DNA from: Adenanthera pavonina
Lineage: Eukaryota; Streptophyta; Magnoliopsida; Fabales; Fabaceae
DNA length: 64,000 bases
NCBI GenBank assembly: GCA_026686845.1
Contig: JAIVEN010000010.1
Location: 39,592,001-39,656,000, forward strand
Direction: 5' to 3'
Below are positions 1 to 11,649 of the stretch, piece by piece (positions within the stretch are counted from its first letter, which is position 1; each line of letters begins with the position of its first letter). The notes beneath the pieces are model-generated. The model saw only the letters and a list, made by a program, of their open reading frames with translations. It did no database searches and was not told the DNA's origin. The position numbers were made by a program, and so were the translations under genes.

Positions 1-1250
1 TTTTTGAATTAAACTAAAACACAACTACCAATTCTAACAACTGTTTTATTTGCAGAATGATAATTCATTTTCCGAACTTCTCTTTTAAAAAATTATATCT
101 ATAATAAAAATACCAACTTAGTAATATGCATTTATACTTTGACTTTGATTCCTATCACAAGGTACGTAGACCCCAGACTCTAATTCTGGATCAAATTCGC
201 TCTTGTAAATAGATAATATTTTTTTCTCATAATTTATTTTTCCCAACTTCCCATATTTTCATTTTTACATTTTCTCTTATTTTATATTTATTCTATTTTT
301 GCATGTGAATGATTAAAGGGTAATCAAAATAATTTTTAAAGCTATAAAAATTGTATAATTACCTTAAGGTAACTGTTATTAGGAACGTGTGTAATGGGAG
401 TGCATAACACATTCCTCACTCACAATCATACTCTCAAATCTAACTCTGATTTGCAGACTATCCTTTCCTTTTTATTTGGTTTTCCAAAGTTTTTCTTAAA
501 ATTTTGGTGGCGACTCCTCCATAATCGGATGCTGTTGTGGCTTAAGTTGATTTTTTTCCTTTTTCTTTCATTTCCTATGCCATCTGTGTTGCATTTTCGG
601 GTGTGACACTTATCTTACTCGACTATCACTTTCTCGATTTCTGAGCAAACTGACAGAACAAATGAAAACTCTTCCATTTGAGTACGGCCATGCATTTCTC
701 AGTCTTACTCATTGAGGGACCTAGATATATCTCTCCATTAATTAGAGGGGCAAATTCCATCTTGACCATTCATTTTTCTCAACATGAGTTGCACTATACC
801 CGATTGTAGCCTTTATGATCTCCTAACTAAATGTGACTTTTGACTATGCCAAAGTATAGTGTTTTCCATGTAGGAAGCCATAGTGATCTCATGTCTGAGG
901 GCTTAGTGACACAGTTATATATGAGATATGCTTATGACTTGTCCATGCAACTATCTTATAACAGCTCAATCCAACGCCTATTCCCTAACAGCAACTTATA
1001 ATTTTGATTTGTATCTTAATACATAATTAACATATAATTATTAATTAAAACCATATTGGTCTTAATTCATTATTGTTCCCACAAAGATGATTGACTGGGG
1101 ACATTTAGGATAAAATGACTTATCCAAGGATATTATTATAAAGAAAAACATGCAAACAATATAATAATATAATAAAAGGAAAAACAACTTCTTTTTTCAT
1201 AATGAAATATAATGTTCATAATATAATGATTGGTCTTGGGCACAATCTCC
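1..1250. other. AT-rich repeat-derived DNA, no gene recognised
   Basis: I see no supportable coding gene. Short ORFs here lack homology or codon structure. The motif GGTGGCGACTCC at 506-517 resembles the LTR-end/primer-site sequence I associate with Tat/Ogre-lineage Ty3/gypsy elements. Around 1075-1250 the text (ending GGGCACAATCTCCAACA) resembles the end of an LTR. Neither can be bounded with a partner repeat inside the window, so I leave the stretch as unclassified repeat debris. Confidence 0.4.
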
Positions 1251-1254
1251 AACA

Positions 1255-1606
1255 ATTCTCATAGAGGAATATTAGTTTTGTATTTTAATTATATTTTCTC
1301 ATGAATATTTTAAGTTTCTTAGTCTTAAGGGTTTTACTTTTGTTATTTTTATTATAAGAGTAGCTACTGCAAGTTGCAAAAGGTTTTCTTCCCATGAAGG
1401 AAGCCTCACTCTTATATGTAGTTATCTTTTGTATTGTCTTCACAGTTCATGAATGATAATTTTGAAGTATAATGTTCAGCCTCTCCCTTTCATGCTCCTC
1501 ATTTTCCCTCTGTTCTTCAGCTCCTTTCCTTTCTTGTATATCTCTCTCGGTTCTATGTCTCCTCCCTATCTTTCCCCTTGACCCATCACTAGCTAGTATT
1601 GCATTA
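1255..1606 (+). repeat. 5' LTR of the gypsy element
   Basis: The stretch from AGAGGAATATTAG to CATCACTAGCTAGTATTGCATTA matches the split right LTR (7287-7349 and 9127-9409) almost base for base. Shared blocks include the TTCATGAATGATAATTTTGA region and the CT-rich tail. The LTR end reads ATTGCATTA here and ATTGCATCA in the right copy, so the canonical terminal CA is lost here. The first 20-30 bases expected from the right LTR are not recognisable, so the left edge is approximate. Confidence 0.8.
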
Positions 1607-1609
1607 GTT

Positions 1610-1621
1610 TGGTATCAGAGC
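1610..1621 (+). other. Primer-binding site (initiator tRNA-Met type)
   Basis: TGGTATCAGAGC lies 3 bases after the 5' LTR end. It matches the 3' end complement of plant initiator tRNA-Met, the usual primer of Ty1/copia and many Ty3/gypsy elements. Confidence 0.85.
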
Positions 1622-2299
1622 AAGGCTTTGAATGATCCTTGGTTGTTTTTATGGCTTGAAAGCTAGAAAACAGTCACCGGAAAATAGAGCATCCCATTGC
1701 CAGGTCTGAAAACTCAACTTCTCGATGTCATATCGCCCAACCACCACCAGTGTAATGTTCTTCGTCAAAAATCCAGTCAGTCCACCGAGTCCCCCCGTCA
1801 TCCACCACCACATATGCCTCCATGTGCTAGTGATGTCCCTTGTGTGTAGGCTTCATGCATCCCATGTGCTGCAATATGTGCGTCCGTACAAAACCTCCAG
1901 AAATTGGGTTTTTCTACCTTTTTACTGTTTCATGCGGTTTCATCTATTCTAGCCTATCCTAGACATAAGAATAATCAAATGGAAGCATATTTGGGCATAA
2001 ATTTTGATCTCTTTTAGGTCTTTTAAAGCTACGTTGGTAAGGCCGATGACCCTTTATTCAAACTATGACTGGTTTGGCATTTCAAAGAGGTTATCTAATT
2101 ATAATTAGGACTAACTCTTAAATTATATTTCTATAAGACCTTTAGTTTGAGTTTTACAACTTATTTTCTATGTTTTGATAATGCTCTTATATTATTGAAA
2201 AAAATCACTCACTAGAATTTTTATAGTTGTAGTCTCTATTATTTACATTGATCCATTGTTTGATAGTAAGTAATATCTACTCAATAGTTTTGTGCTCAT

Positions 2300-5200
2300 G
2301 CTTTATTTCTTGTACCCTATCTTGTACGACTTGAATGACTAACAAGACCATGTATATCCTAAATTCCATTGTGCCCAAATCCAATCAAGTTACCCAACAA
2401 ACCCTTAAGGAGTCTACAAAGAATACTAGAGTGTATGTGGATTATGCAATTAAGTCTCTATGAAATACTTTGCAAATGGAGTCAAACTGTAGGGATAGTG
2501 AATTCAAGCAAATGTACGATAAAATGATGGAATCAATGAGGTTAATCACTAGGCAACTTAGGGGTAAGAATGAAGAAGCTATACTTGAAAGTCTCAATGC
2601 TAGCAAGGAAGTCAACTTAGAAAGTAGGCATCCTTACTCCTCTGGTCAATAAAAAATACCTCGATAATCAAGTGGAAATCATCAGTCCCCAAATGGTAGT
2701 AGAAGTAGACATAATAGGGATTCCCCTCTAAGGGTCATTGAGCACCAACATGACTATGCCTATGACTAATGGGAGGACCAAGAACCTAATGACTATTTCC
2801 ATAGGCAAAATAAGTCACCCTTTAGAATGGGTTAAGGAGGTTATATGTAGATTTATTCTGAGGATATAACCAAGAGAGTTATAGTTGAAGCTTTTGAATT
2901 TGACGGACAATTAGATTCTAATGCTTTCTTATATTAGTTAGCCAACATGGAAGACTACTATGAGTGGTATTATATGATTGATATCCAACGTGTGCGTTTT
3001 ACAAAAATGAAACTTGTAAGATATGCCAAGAAATATTGCAAAAATGTGTAGACAAACTTGGAGCATTTAGGACAACCACCGATTGATACTTGGGTGAAAA
3101 TGAAGACGAATTTGAAAGAAAAATATATGTTTGTTCATCACAAGAATTAACTTTATAACCAATGGTTGAACTTGAGTCAAACCTTCACGGTGTCTGACTA
3201 TATGGCTTGCTTTAATGATCTTATGATTAGGTGTGAGGTCAAGGAAGATCCCTAAATGATGGTTCAGAACTTTATTAACAGTCTTTGATCAAATATACGG
3301 AGAAAGCTCAAGTTGAACCCTCCTAAATCCTTGGAAGAAGCTTATCATAAGGGGTTGGAAGTAGAGTCTTTGTTTAGAGCTCACTCACCAGGCATACCAT
3401 TATCTAGAGTTCATATTCTTGTCAGAGTTGTACTTTCATTTCTTCCAACCATTCTACAGGAGTACCCCCTTTCAAGGCCAATCTGTCTTTTCATCTTGGT
3501 AAAATATTTGGTACTAAAGGAAGTACTGCAAGGAATATTAAGTCCTCAGGGTCCAACCCCTACTTTAGTAACTCTAATATTGAATGCTTTCAGTACCACT
3601 CTAAAGGTCACATCACATTGAAGTGTTCCCAGCGTGCTTTAATTATTGAATCCCTAGCATAGGAAGAGAATGAAGTGACAGGTGTTAATGAAGTGGTTGA
3701 CCCCATTGAGTGTCCTTTTGATGCGGGTAAGGAATTTAATGTGAGTGGGATTGGATGTATAAGTATAATGAGATGTATTCTATCCGTTCCATTACTCAAT
3801 GACTCTTGAAAGAGAACAAGTATTTTCTACACCTTTGTGAAATGTGGAGAAAAATCATACAAATTAGTCATTGATGGAGGAAGTGCCCAAAATGTTATCT
3901 CTAGCTATGGAGTCGCTAGACTTGATCTTAAGCCAGAGCCTAACCCTAAGTTTTTTGAAGTAGCTTGGGTAGATCAAAAAACTTCTTTACGTATCATACA
4001 ATAATGTCATGTACCTCTTCGGCTTGGAGAGTATCATGAAGAAGTCCTTTGCGATATCCTTACTATGGATGTAGTCATATTCTGTTGGGATGACCATGGA
4101 TCTACTATGGATGTAGCTTATATTCTGTTGGGACGGCCATGGATCTATGACAATGATGTCACTAGTTATGGTCTGGAAAACACTCACTCATTCAAATATA
4201 AGGGGAAGGCAATCTTGTTGCATCCTGCCAAACTAGAAATTGAGAGAAAGGGTTCAAATCAACAAAACAAATCAAGACCAAAGAACCAAAGCCTCCATCT
4301 TTTAACTAAGAAACAATTTGTAAGAGAAAGTAAGGAGGTTAACATTATGCTTGCTATTGTCCCTAGGGTTTTTGATTGAGTTGATTCAACACCACAGTTG
4401 ATGTGCCTGATAAGGTATCTCATCTCTTGGGAAGAATTTAAAGACATTACACCAAATGAGCTTCCTTTAGAGTTGCCACCTATTTGAGATATTCAGCATG
4501 CTATAGATTTAGTTCCAAGGTCACATCTTCCCAATCTTTCGTACTATAAAATGAATCCCAAAGACAAAGAAGAAGTTAATAGGCAAGTCAATGGGTTATT
4601 AGAGAAATAATACATTATGTATAGCCTCAATCCTTATGCAGTGCCAGCGTTGTTGACACCGAAGAAAGATGGGACATGGAGAATGTTTGTCGATAGCAAA
4701 GGTATAAACAATATCACCATTAAGTATCGATTCCCTATCCTTAGACTTGAGGATATACTTGATTTAGTTTCTAGATCAAGTTGGTTTTCAAAGATCGATC
4801 TTTATAGTCAATAACATCAAATCCAAATTTAACTTGAGGATGAATGAGTGGCTAGTGATGCCACTCTATTTTTCAAATGCTTCTAGCACTTTCATGATTA
4901 TTATGACACACATACTTTAACCCTACATGGCAAAATTTCTAGTTGTATATTTTGATGATATTATGGTATTTAGTAAGTCGAATGAGAAACATTTGACACA
5001 CCTTAAATAAGTCTTCCTTACCCTTAAAAAAAAAAAGTTCTATGTTAATCTTTCCAAGTGATATTTTTTCCAAAATCAAATTGTTTATCTTGGGTTTATT
5101 ATCTTTAAAAAGGATTTAACTATTGATCTTGAGAAGGTCAAAGCCATTTATTAATGGCCTGAACCTAAGTCAATTTTTGAAATGCAAAGCTTTCATGGGC

Positions 5201-7260
5201 TAGCATCTTTTCATAGGCGTTTTATCAAAGATTTTAGCACCATTATGACGTCTATCATCAATTGCCTAAAGAAAGAAAAGTTCCATTAGATGTATGCAAC
5301 CTTTGGAGTATTACTTAATTTTATCTGAGGCTCTTGTATTTGTGTTACCTAATTTTATCAAGTGTTTTGAGGTTGCTTGTAACGCCTTTAGAGTAGCAAT
5401 TGGAGGTGTATTGAGTCAAGAAGGTCACCTCGTGACATTCTTCAGTGAGAAGCTTAACAATGTAAAGCAGAAATACTCAACATATGACAATGAGCTTTAT
5501 GCCATTGTTAGGTCATTTGAATATTGAAAGTACTATCTACTTCCCTAACAATTTGTTGTGTATTCAGATTATCAGGCTCTCAGGTTCCTTAACTCTTAAC
5601 GGAATTTAAACCTTAAATATGCCAAATGGGTACAATTCTTGAATGCGTTTACTTTCATTGTTAAGCATCATTCAAGAGAGGAAAATAAGGTAGTTGATGC
5701 CTTAAGTTGTAGGCTTAACTTAATGCATACCATGAGTGTTAGCATTGTGGGATTTGACAGGAAGATGAATATGCTATTTGTCTTGATTTTGGAATTATTT
5801 ATCAGGAGGTTAGTAAGGGAAATCATCATGATTATGCTGACTTCCTCATAAGTGACAACTACCTCTTTTGTGGTACTAAGTTATGCATCCCTTGGACATC
5901 TATGAGAGAATTTCTTATTTGGGAGTTTTACTCTGAAGGGCGAGCTGAACATTTTAGAAGACATAAACCACCGTTTTAGTCGACGACGGGTTCTATTGGC
6001 CATCCCCTAAGCGTGATGTTGCTAGAACAATCTCTTATTGCCGTACTTGCATAACATCTACGGCTAAGAAATAAAACACTAAATGGTACACTCATTTACC
6101 TATTCCTGAGGTGCCCTGGGAAGACCTTAGCATGAATTTTGTTTTGGGTTTACCATGTACTATGTATGAACATGATTTTATGTTGGTAGTTGTGGATTGA
6201 TTCTCTAAGATGACCCATTTTATTCTTGTAGCAAGGCTACTGATATCTCTTATTTGGCCAAGTTTTTCTTTAGAGAAATTGTGCATTTACATAGGTTACC
6301 TATTATCATTGTGTCTAACAGGGATGTTAAAGTTGTTAGTTACTTTTGGACGACCCTTTGGAAATCTTTTGATACCCAATTGAAATTCTCTTCGACATTT
6401 TATCCTTGGACTGATGGATAAACTAAAGGTACAAATTGTAGTCTAGGTGATTTTTTTAGAAGTCTAGTTGATGACAAACCAAGGAATTGGGATTTAATTT
6501 TACCTATTGTTGAGTTCATCTATAATAATTCAATTAATCAATCCACGGTAAAGAGGCCTTTTTAGATTGTTCAGGGTTATAATCCCATACAGCTCATCGA
6601 ACTTATACCCATTCCATTGACTTCCTGTACCTTTGAATCCGTGAAAGATTTTGCCCATCACCTTCATGAATTATATGCTAAGATTAGACGTAAGCTTATT
6701 TTGATTAATGAATAATATAAATCATTTGTTGATGCTCATTGTCTCTTTTTAGAGTTTTAATGTAGGAGATTTTGTTATGGCTAGAATTCGTCCAGAGTGT
6801 TATCCTACACTTGCTTTTAAAAAGTTGCATGTTCAAGCTTCTGGACCTTTTTGCATTTCTAAGAAACTAGGGCCTAATGCTTATTTATTAGAATTACCTC
6901 TTGATATAGTTATTAGTCCTATTTTTAATGTAGAGGATCTTTTTCCTTACTGAGGTACTGTTGAGCAGCATCCATTACCTTCTAATGTTCTGCAGGTACA
7001 CTCGGTCTTGTCGTGTGTCGATCCTTTTATTGCCGTTTGTCACACCACCTATTGAAGAGAAAATGATGGCATCATGGGTGAACAGATTATCCTTACGCTT
7101 GAAGGTCCCCACAGTTGCTACCTTGTCCATTGGAAATATTGTTTAGAGTCAGATGCTACATGGATCACAAAAGAAGAGTTTCAATGCATTAATCCCAACT
7201 TGTTGGAAACTCATCATCTCTTTACCTCTCCAGAGAAGAGTTCTTTGAAGTAGAGGGGAA
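2300..7260 (+). pseudogene. gag-pol relic of the gypsy element
   Basis: Broken frames on the + strand carry recognisable domains in order. A gag core lies near 2470-3370. A zinc knuckle at 3585-3626 has its second Cys replaced by Tyr (C-F-Q-Y-H). A protease has the IDGGS active-site motif near 3870. RT runs 4617-4990 with YFDDI near 4949. RNase H runs about 5294-5740. Integrase remnants run about 5930-6620. A chromodomain-like tail with the residues SDATWITKEEF lies near 7150. Stops interrupt every domain; the integrase also shows frameshifts. The chromodomain is what points to the chromovirus branch, whose integrases target heterochromatin. No protein product is expected. Confidence 0.85.
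4060..4145 (+). repeat. 42-bp tandem duplication inside the gypsy pol relic
   Basis: ACTATGGATGTAG...TTCTGTTGGGATGACCATGGATCT occurs twice in a row with a few mismatches. The homologous place in the related element (about 43840-43890, - strand) has a single copy, so the duplication arose in this copy. Confidence 0.8.
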
Positions 7261-7261
7261 A

Positions 7262-7349
7262 TAATAGAAAATTTGGGAAATTCTACTCTAGGAGGAATAT
7301 TACTTTTGTATTTTAATTATATTTTCTCATGAATATTTTAAGTTTCTTA
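7262..7349 (+). repeat. 3' LTR of the gypsy element, left part
   Basis: It begins just after the polypurine run AGAGGGGAAA and continues to TTTCTTA, where the MITE/LINE insertion starts. It matches the left LTR from AGGAATATTA onward. The start TAATAGAAAATT parallels TGAAAGAAAATT at the same place in the related minus-strand element, so the initial TG is mutated. Confidence 0.75.
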
Positions 7350-7364
7350 TACTATATTTAGTAG

Positions 7365-8905
7365 TTAACAACTTACAAAGATGAACTATTTGAGTTTCTA
7401 TCATAGGATTCAGGTTAGAGAGGTAAAAGAAGGGCTTAAAAGAATGGATAATAGTAAAGCTATTAGTCTCGATGATATCCCTATCAAAGTTTGAAAGTGT
7501 TTAGGAGAAAAGGAGACTTTGTGGCTAACTAAGCTTTTTAACAAGATTTTAAGGTCAAAGAAAATGGCAGAGGAATGGAGAAAGAGCATTTTGGTGCCCA
7601 TATATAAGAAGAAGGGGATATTCAGAATTGTGCTAATTATTGGGGGATAAAACTCATGAGTCATACCATGAAATTTTGGGAAAGAGTGATTAAGTATAGA
7701 CTAAGAAAAGAGTCTCATATTTCAGAAAACCAATTTGGATATATACCAGGACGATCTACAACAGATGTTATTTATTTATTAAGTGGTTTGATTGAAAGAT
7801 ACCGGAGTAAAGAGAAAGATTTGCATATGGTCTTCATTAATTTGGAAAAAACTTATGATAGAGTACCAAAAGATGTATTGTGAAAAGCAATGGAGAAGAA
7901 ATGTGTTCGTATAGTTTATATTCGAGTCATAAAGGATATGTATGAAGGGGCAACAATAAGTGTGAGAATTCTTGGAGATGAGACAGAGGACTTTCCTATA
8001 AGGATAGGTTTACATCAAGAATCTTCCTTGAGTCTATATTTGTTTGATTTGGTTTTGGAAGTTTTAACAGAACATATATAGGAGGAAATTCTAAGTGTAT
8101 GTTTTTCGCGGATGATATAGTCTTAATTGAGGACTTAAAAGAATATGTCAACTCTAAACTTGAGTTATGGAGACATACTTTGGAATCAAAAGGCTTCTAC
8201 TTAAGTAGAAGTAAAATGGAATATATGCATTGCAAATTTAACAAGAGGATAGATAGAAATAATTTAGAGCTAAAAATTGAAGAGCAAACCATTCAAGAAG
8301 AGTCAAACTTCAAGTATTTGTGGTGAATTTTATAGAATGATGGTAAAATTAATGGGGATGTTATGCATAGGATACAAGTTAGGTGATTAAAGTGGAGAAA
8401 AGCTTCAAGAGTTATTTGTGACCGTAAGGTACCTACTAAGCTTAAAGGGAAATTTTATTGAACTGCTATAAGGCCAGTAATGCTATATGGTAGTGAATTT
8501 TGGATTCTAAAAGAGCAATAAAAGTATAAGATGTGAGTGGCAGAGATGAATATATTGAGATGGATGTGTGGTTATACAAGAATGTGTAAGATATGAAATG
8601 ATTATATACAAGGAAAATTCATTGTAGCACCTATCGAGAAAAAATAGTGAAAAATCATTTAAGGTGGTTTGAACATGTACAAAGAAGAGGACAAAAGGAG
8701 CTAGTAAGGAAAGTTGATTATATGGCTTGGAACCCTATTAAAAGGTGTAGAGCAAGACCAAGAAAAATACTAAAAGAAGTTATAAGATGTGACCTCTTAA
8801 TAAATGATTTATCTGAAGAGATGGTGTTTGATAGAGCCCATTGACGTCATATGATCCATGTAATTAACCCCACTTAGTAGGATAAGGTATATTGTTATTG
8901 TTGTA
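7365..8905 (+). mobile_element. 5'-truncated RTE-type LINE
   Basis: About 1.54 kb of LINE sequence ends in the plant RTE signature ACCCCACTTAGTAGGATAAGG followed by a TTGTTATTGTTG-type tail. It is flanked by an imperfect 15-bp target duplication: TACTATATTTAGTAG at 7350-7364 and TACTACATTTGGTAG at 8906-8920 (13 of 15 identical). It sits inside a MITE that sits inside an LTR, so it is the youngest of the three insertions. Confidence 0.85.
7400..8845 (+). pseudogene. RTE LINE reverse transcriptase relic
   Basis: Successive + strand frames at 7656-7883, 7890-8081, 8099-8326 and 8647-8844 encode non-LTR RT motifs: NQFGYIPGRST, a palm region with FINLEKTYDRVPKDVL, FADD near 8105, and a C-terminal LRWFEHVQRR motif. 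The last is typical of plant RTE ORFs. Stops and frameshifts separate the blocks. The endonuclease half is missing because of 5' truncation. Confidence 0.85.
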
Positions 8906-9126
8906 TACTACATTTGGTAGAAAGAAAGTTAGTTTTAAGAAAGGGAAAATGAGAGAGAAAATTCGTCTTAATGTATTTGGTTTCCAATTGAAGAGCTATT
9001 ATTGGCTATAAAAAGCATTGAGATTTCCAATGGAAAAGCTATAATTAGCTAACTAACATATTAAGGTGGATTTTTTCTCTTCCTTTTTCTTTCTTAAAAC
9101 TACCTTTCTTTTTACCAAACATAGCC

Positions 9127-9409
9127 TTAGTTTCATGGTTTTTACTTTTGTTATTTTTATTAGAAGAGTAGTTGCTACAAGTTGCAAAAGGTTTCCTTCA
9201 TGGGAAGGAAACCTCACTCTTATATATAGCTATCTTTTGTATTGTCTCTACAGTTCATGAATGATAATTTTGAAGTATAATGTTTAACCTCTCCCTCTGG
9301 TGCTTTTCCTCTTCCTTTGTTCTTTAGCTCCCTTTCTTTCTCGTCTATCTGTCTTAGTTCTCTCTCTCCTCCCTATTTGTCCCCCTGACCCATCACTAGT
9401 ATTGCATCA
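9127..9409 (+). repeat. 3' LTR of the gypsy element, right part
   Basis: It resumes the LTR after the MITE target duplication with GTTTCATGGTTTTTACTTTTG and runs to ACTAGTATTGCATCA. It matches 1320-1606 of the left LTR nearly throughout. Confidence 0.8.
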
Positions 9410-10000
9410 GTTGTTTTCATATTTTGCCCTATCATTCTCTCACTCTAAATCAACTATTCTTTCTCTTAGTTTCTCTGTGTCAACAACATTGAAAAAATGG
9501 CTATGTTTTTCCATCAATAACATTGGAACATGATGTTAGGTTTTGGGTATTGTGTACTAGATAGTGGGTAAAGCTATTAATGTTGGAAAAAGAGATTGGG
9601 TAATGGGTATTGAACATAGTCGAGCAATATTATTATCCAACATTATTTGATTGTGAATTTATGGTCTTACTATTAACGTTTAATAGTGCTACTCTGATGT
9701 GACAAATTGGAAAGTTACTGTCAAATTGTGGTAGAGTTATTAGTAAATAATATGATATCATTTGACAATTCTAAAAGGAGTTCAAGTGTTAAAATTGGAA
9801 ACTATAGTAATAAATAGTGGAATATCGTTTAAGAATTGTGAAAAAAAATTTTGAGAATTAAAAATTAGAAACTATAGTAATAACTAACGAAATTATAGTT
9901 GCAAATTTGTAATTGACTATTATTTGAGAATGATTTGATTATAAGTGTTGAAATTTTAACATATTTCACTTTGTTTGATGTATGTAGGATGGCAATTAAT
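9410..10000. other. AT-rich spacer, possibly the 5' end of the MULE relic
   Basis: No gene seen. Short repeated phrases such as AAATTGGAAACTATAGTAATAAATAGTGGAAT (9793-9824) recur imperfectly at 9861-9892, which suggests an internal duplication. Terminal inverted repeats of the neighbouring MULE could not be identified. Confidence 0.35.
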
Positions 10001-11649
10001 TCAGCAAAATAAAGTTTTTATTATTTTTACTATGAGGGAGAAATTATTAAAGATATAAATGGGATGATAATTATGATGGAGGGAGATTAAATGGAGGACT
10101 AATTAAAGAAAGAATGTCTTTGGAAAAGTTAATATGAATGATATCATCATGCATAAATTCTGATGTTAATGGAACGGAGTTGAAATATACATTAAAGTTT
10201 TATGACATTGTATTTTTAGATCTTGTAGATGATAGAGGAGGAGAACAGCTAATCAAGTTTAATAACATTGTTGCTCATGTATACATAATTAGGAAGGGGT
10301 ACCAAAATATGGAGAATAATAGATTTATCTCAAGAGTAAGTTTTGTCATCTACTTAAATTTCATGATCATGATTTTATATTAAGGAGTAATGAAATTGAA
10401 TTGAATGAAAATGCAGGACGAAGCATTTAGTTGAAATTCACATTTAGGCTTTCCACATAACTTTGAGCTTGATCCTCTACTTTGTGCAATATCAAGTGTG
10501 TTGTCAATGATGGCTCAACTAAATGCAACAAAATGGAATGATGTGTTAGTGGGACTGGGTCAAATTTTTCCTTCTATTGTTGCCTTAAGATGTGTAATAT
10601 ACAAGTATAGCATTGCACTTAAGTTTTACTATTCATTTTCAAAGAATTGTCATGAAAATATCATTGTGAATTGCATAATAGAAAGATGCAAATGGAAGCT
10701 TACATCTTATGCAATAGGAAAGTCGATATCATTCATGAGAGTTGTCAAATTTCATAATCAACATATTCATTCAGCCAAAAATAACCTAGTGGTTTCTCAC
10801 AAACCAAGCTACATACTAATAGCATTAATCATTATCAAAGGCCAAAGAGAGAGCCATAAGGAAAATGCATGGGCTTCCAGAGCAGTTATATTATCTAATT
10901 CCATGGTTCTGCAATAAATTGACTGAAATGGATCTAGATACTATAGTGAAATAGGTGGATGGCAAGCAATAACAACAAATTTGTAATATTGTTTATTGCA
11001 TATGGGGGTTGTGTCAAAGGATTCCTGCATGGTGCAGACATATACTTTGTGTGGATGGATGCTATCTTAAAGGTCCTTACTAGGGAACGTTGTTGGCAAC
11101 TTTAACAAATAATGACAATAACTTGTTTCTGATGGCCTATGCTATAGTTGGGTGGAAATACTTGATTATTAGACATGGTTTTTTCACAACATTAAAGAAT
11201 TTACTAGTTCTTAAACAACTATAGTTTCTGATAGAAATAATGCCATTAGTGGTGCTAGTCGAGGAATCTTTAGGGGGGAAAGACATACATATTGTTATTG
11301 TCATGCCAAAGAGAATTTTAGCTCAAAGGTTAACAAAGTTTGCAAAGGAATGAGAAGGAAAACTATGGAAGATGCATTAAAGCTACTTGGTGCCATTACT
11401 TATGCACAACTTGAGTATGATTCTCAAAGAGCAATGGGAAATTTGATGACATTTTCTCTTGCCTCAGCAAGATGGATTGAAAATGATAGTGATGTTGATA
11501 GGTGGACATTAGCACAATTCCCAATCATGTGGTGGGATAATATAACAACTAATGTGGTTGAATCATATAATTCATGGATACTATAATAACACTCAGTATA
11601 CTATCCTAGACTTAGTCATGAGCTCATGGGAAGTATACTTAATGATATG

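Larger units (their letters stand above)
7350..9126. mobile_element. Tourist-like (PIF/Harbinger) MITE, split by an RTE LINE
   Basis: The MITE proper is 7350-7364 joined to 8921-9126 (221 bp). The right terminus reads ...CTTTCTTTTTACCAAACATAGCC. Its reverse complement matches 8908-8943 (CTACATTTGGTAGAAAGAAAG...) over about 36 bases with a few mismatches, giving long TIRs. The flanking trinucleotide TTA is duplicated at 7347-7349 and 9127-9129. The intact left LTR has only one TTA there. A TTA target duplication and GGC...TGTTTGGT termini are typical of Tourist/PIF-Harbinger MITEs. Confidence 0.8.
1255..9409 (+). mobile_element. Decayed Ty3/gypsy (chromovirus-type) LTR retrotransposon with nested insertions in its 3' LTR
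   Basis: Paired LTRs (about 1255-1606, and 7262-7349 plus 9127-9409) enclose a gag-pol relic in the order gag, CCHC, protease, RT, RNase H, integrase, chromodomain. A primer site TGGTATCAGAGC (initiator tRNA-Met type) follows the left LTR at 1610. A purine run lies just before 7262. The coding part is full of stops and frameshifts, so the element is dead. It belongs to the same family as the minus-strand element at 40424-46216: both share gag, RT and integrase peptides and the end of the chromodomain. The outer left edge is eroded, so no target duplication could be assigned. A MITE and an RTE LINE are nested in the right LTR. Confidence 0.85.

Noticed and set aside
394..606. 70-codon ORF with a hydrophobic stretch
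   Set aside because: It lies in LTR-like text (GGTGGCGACTCC), is Phe/Leu-rich from T tracts, and has no homology I recognise.
10138..10917. Two ORFs as possible host genes
   Set aside because: They sit in order just before the MULE catalytic block and fit the N-terminal part of a dead transposase.
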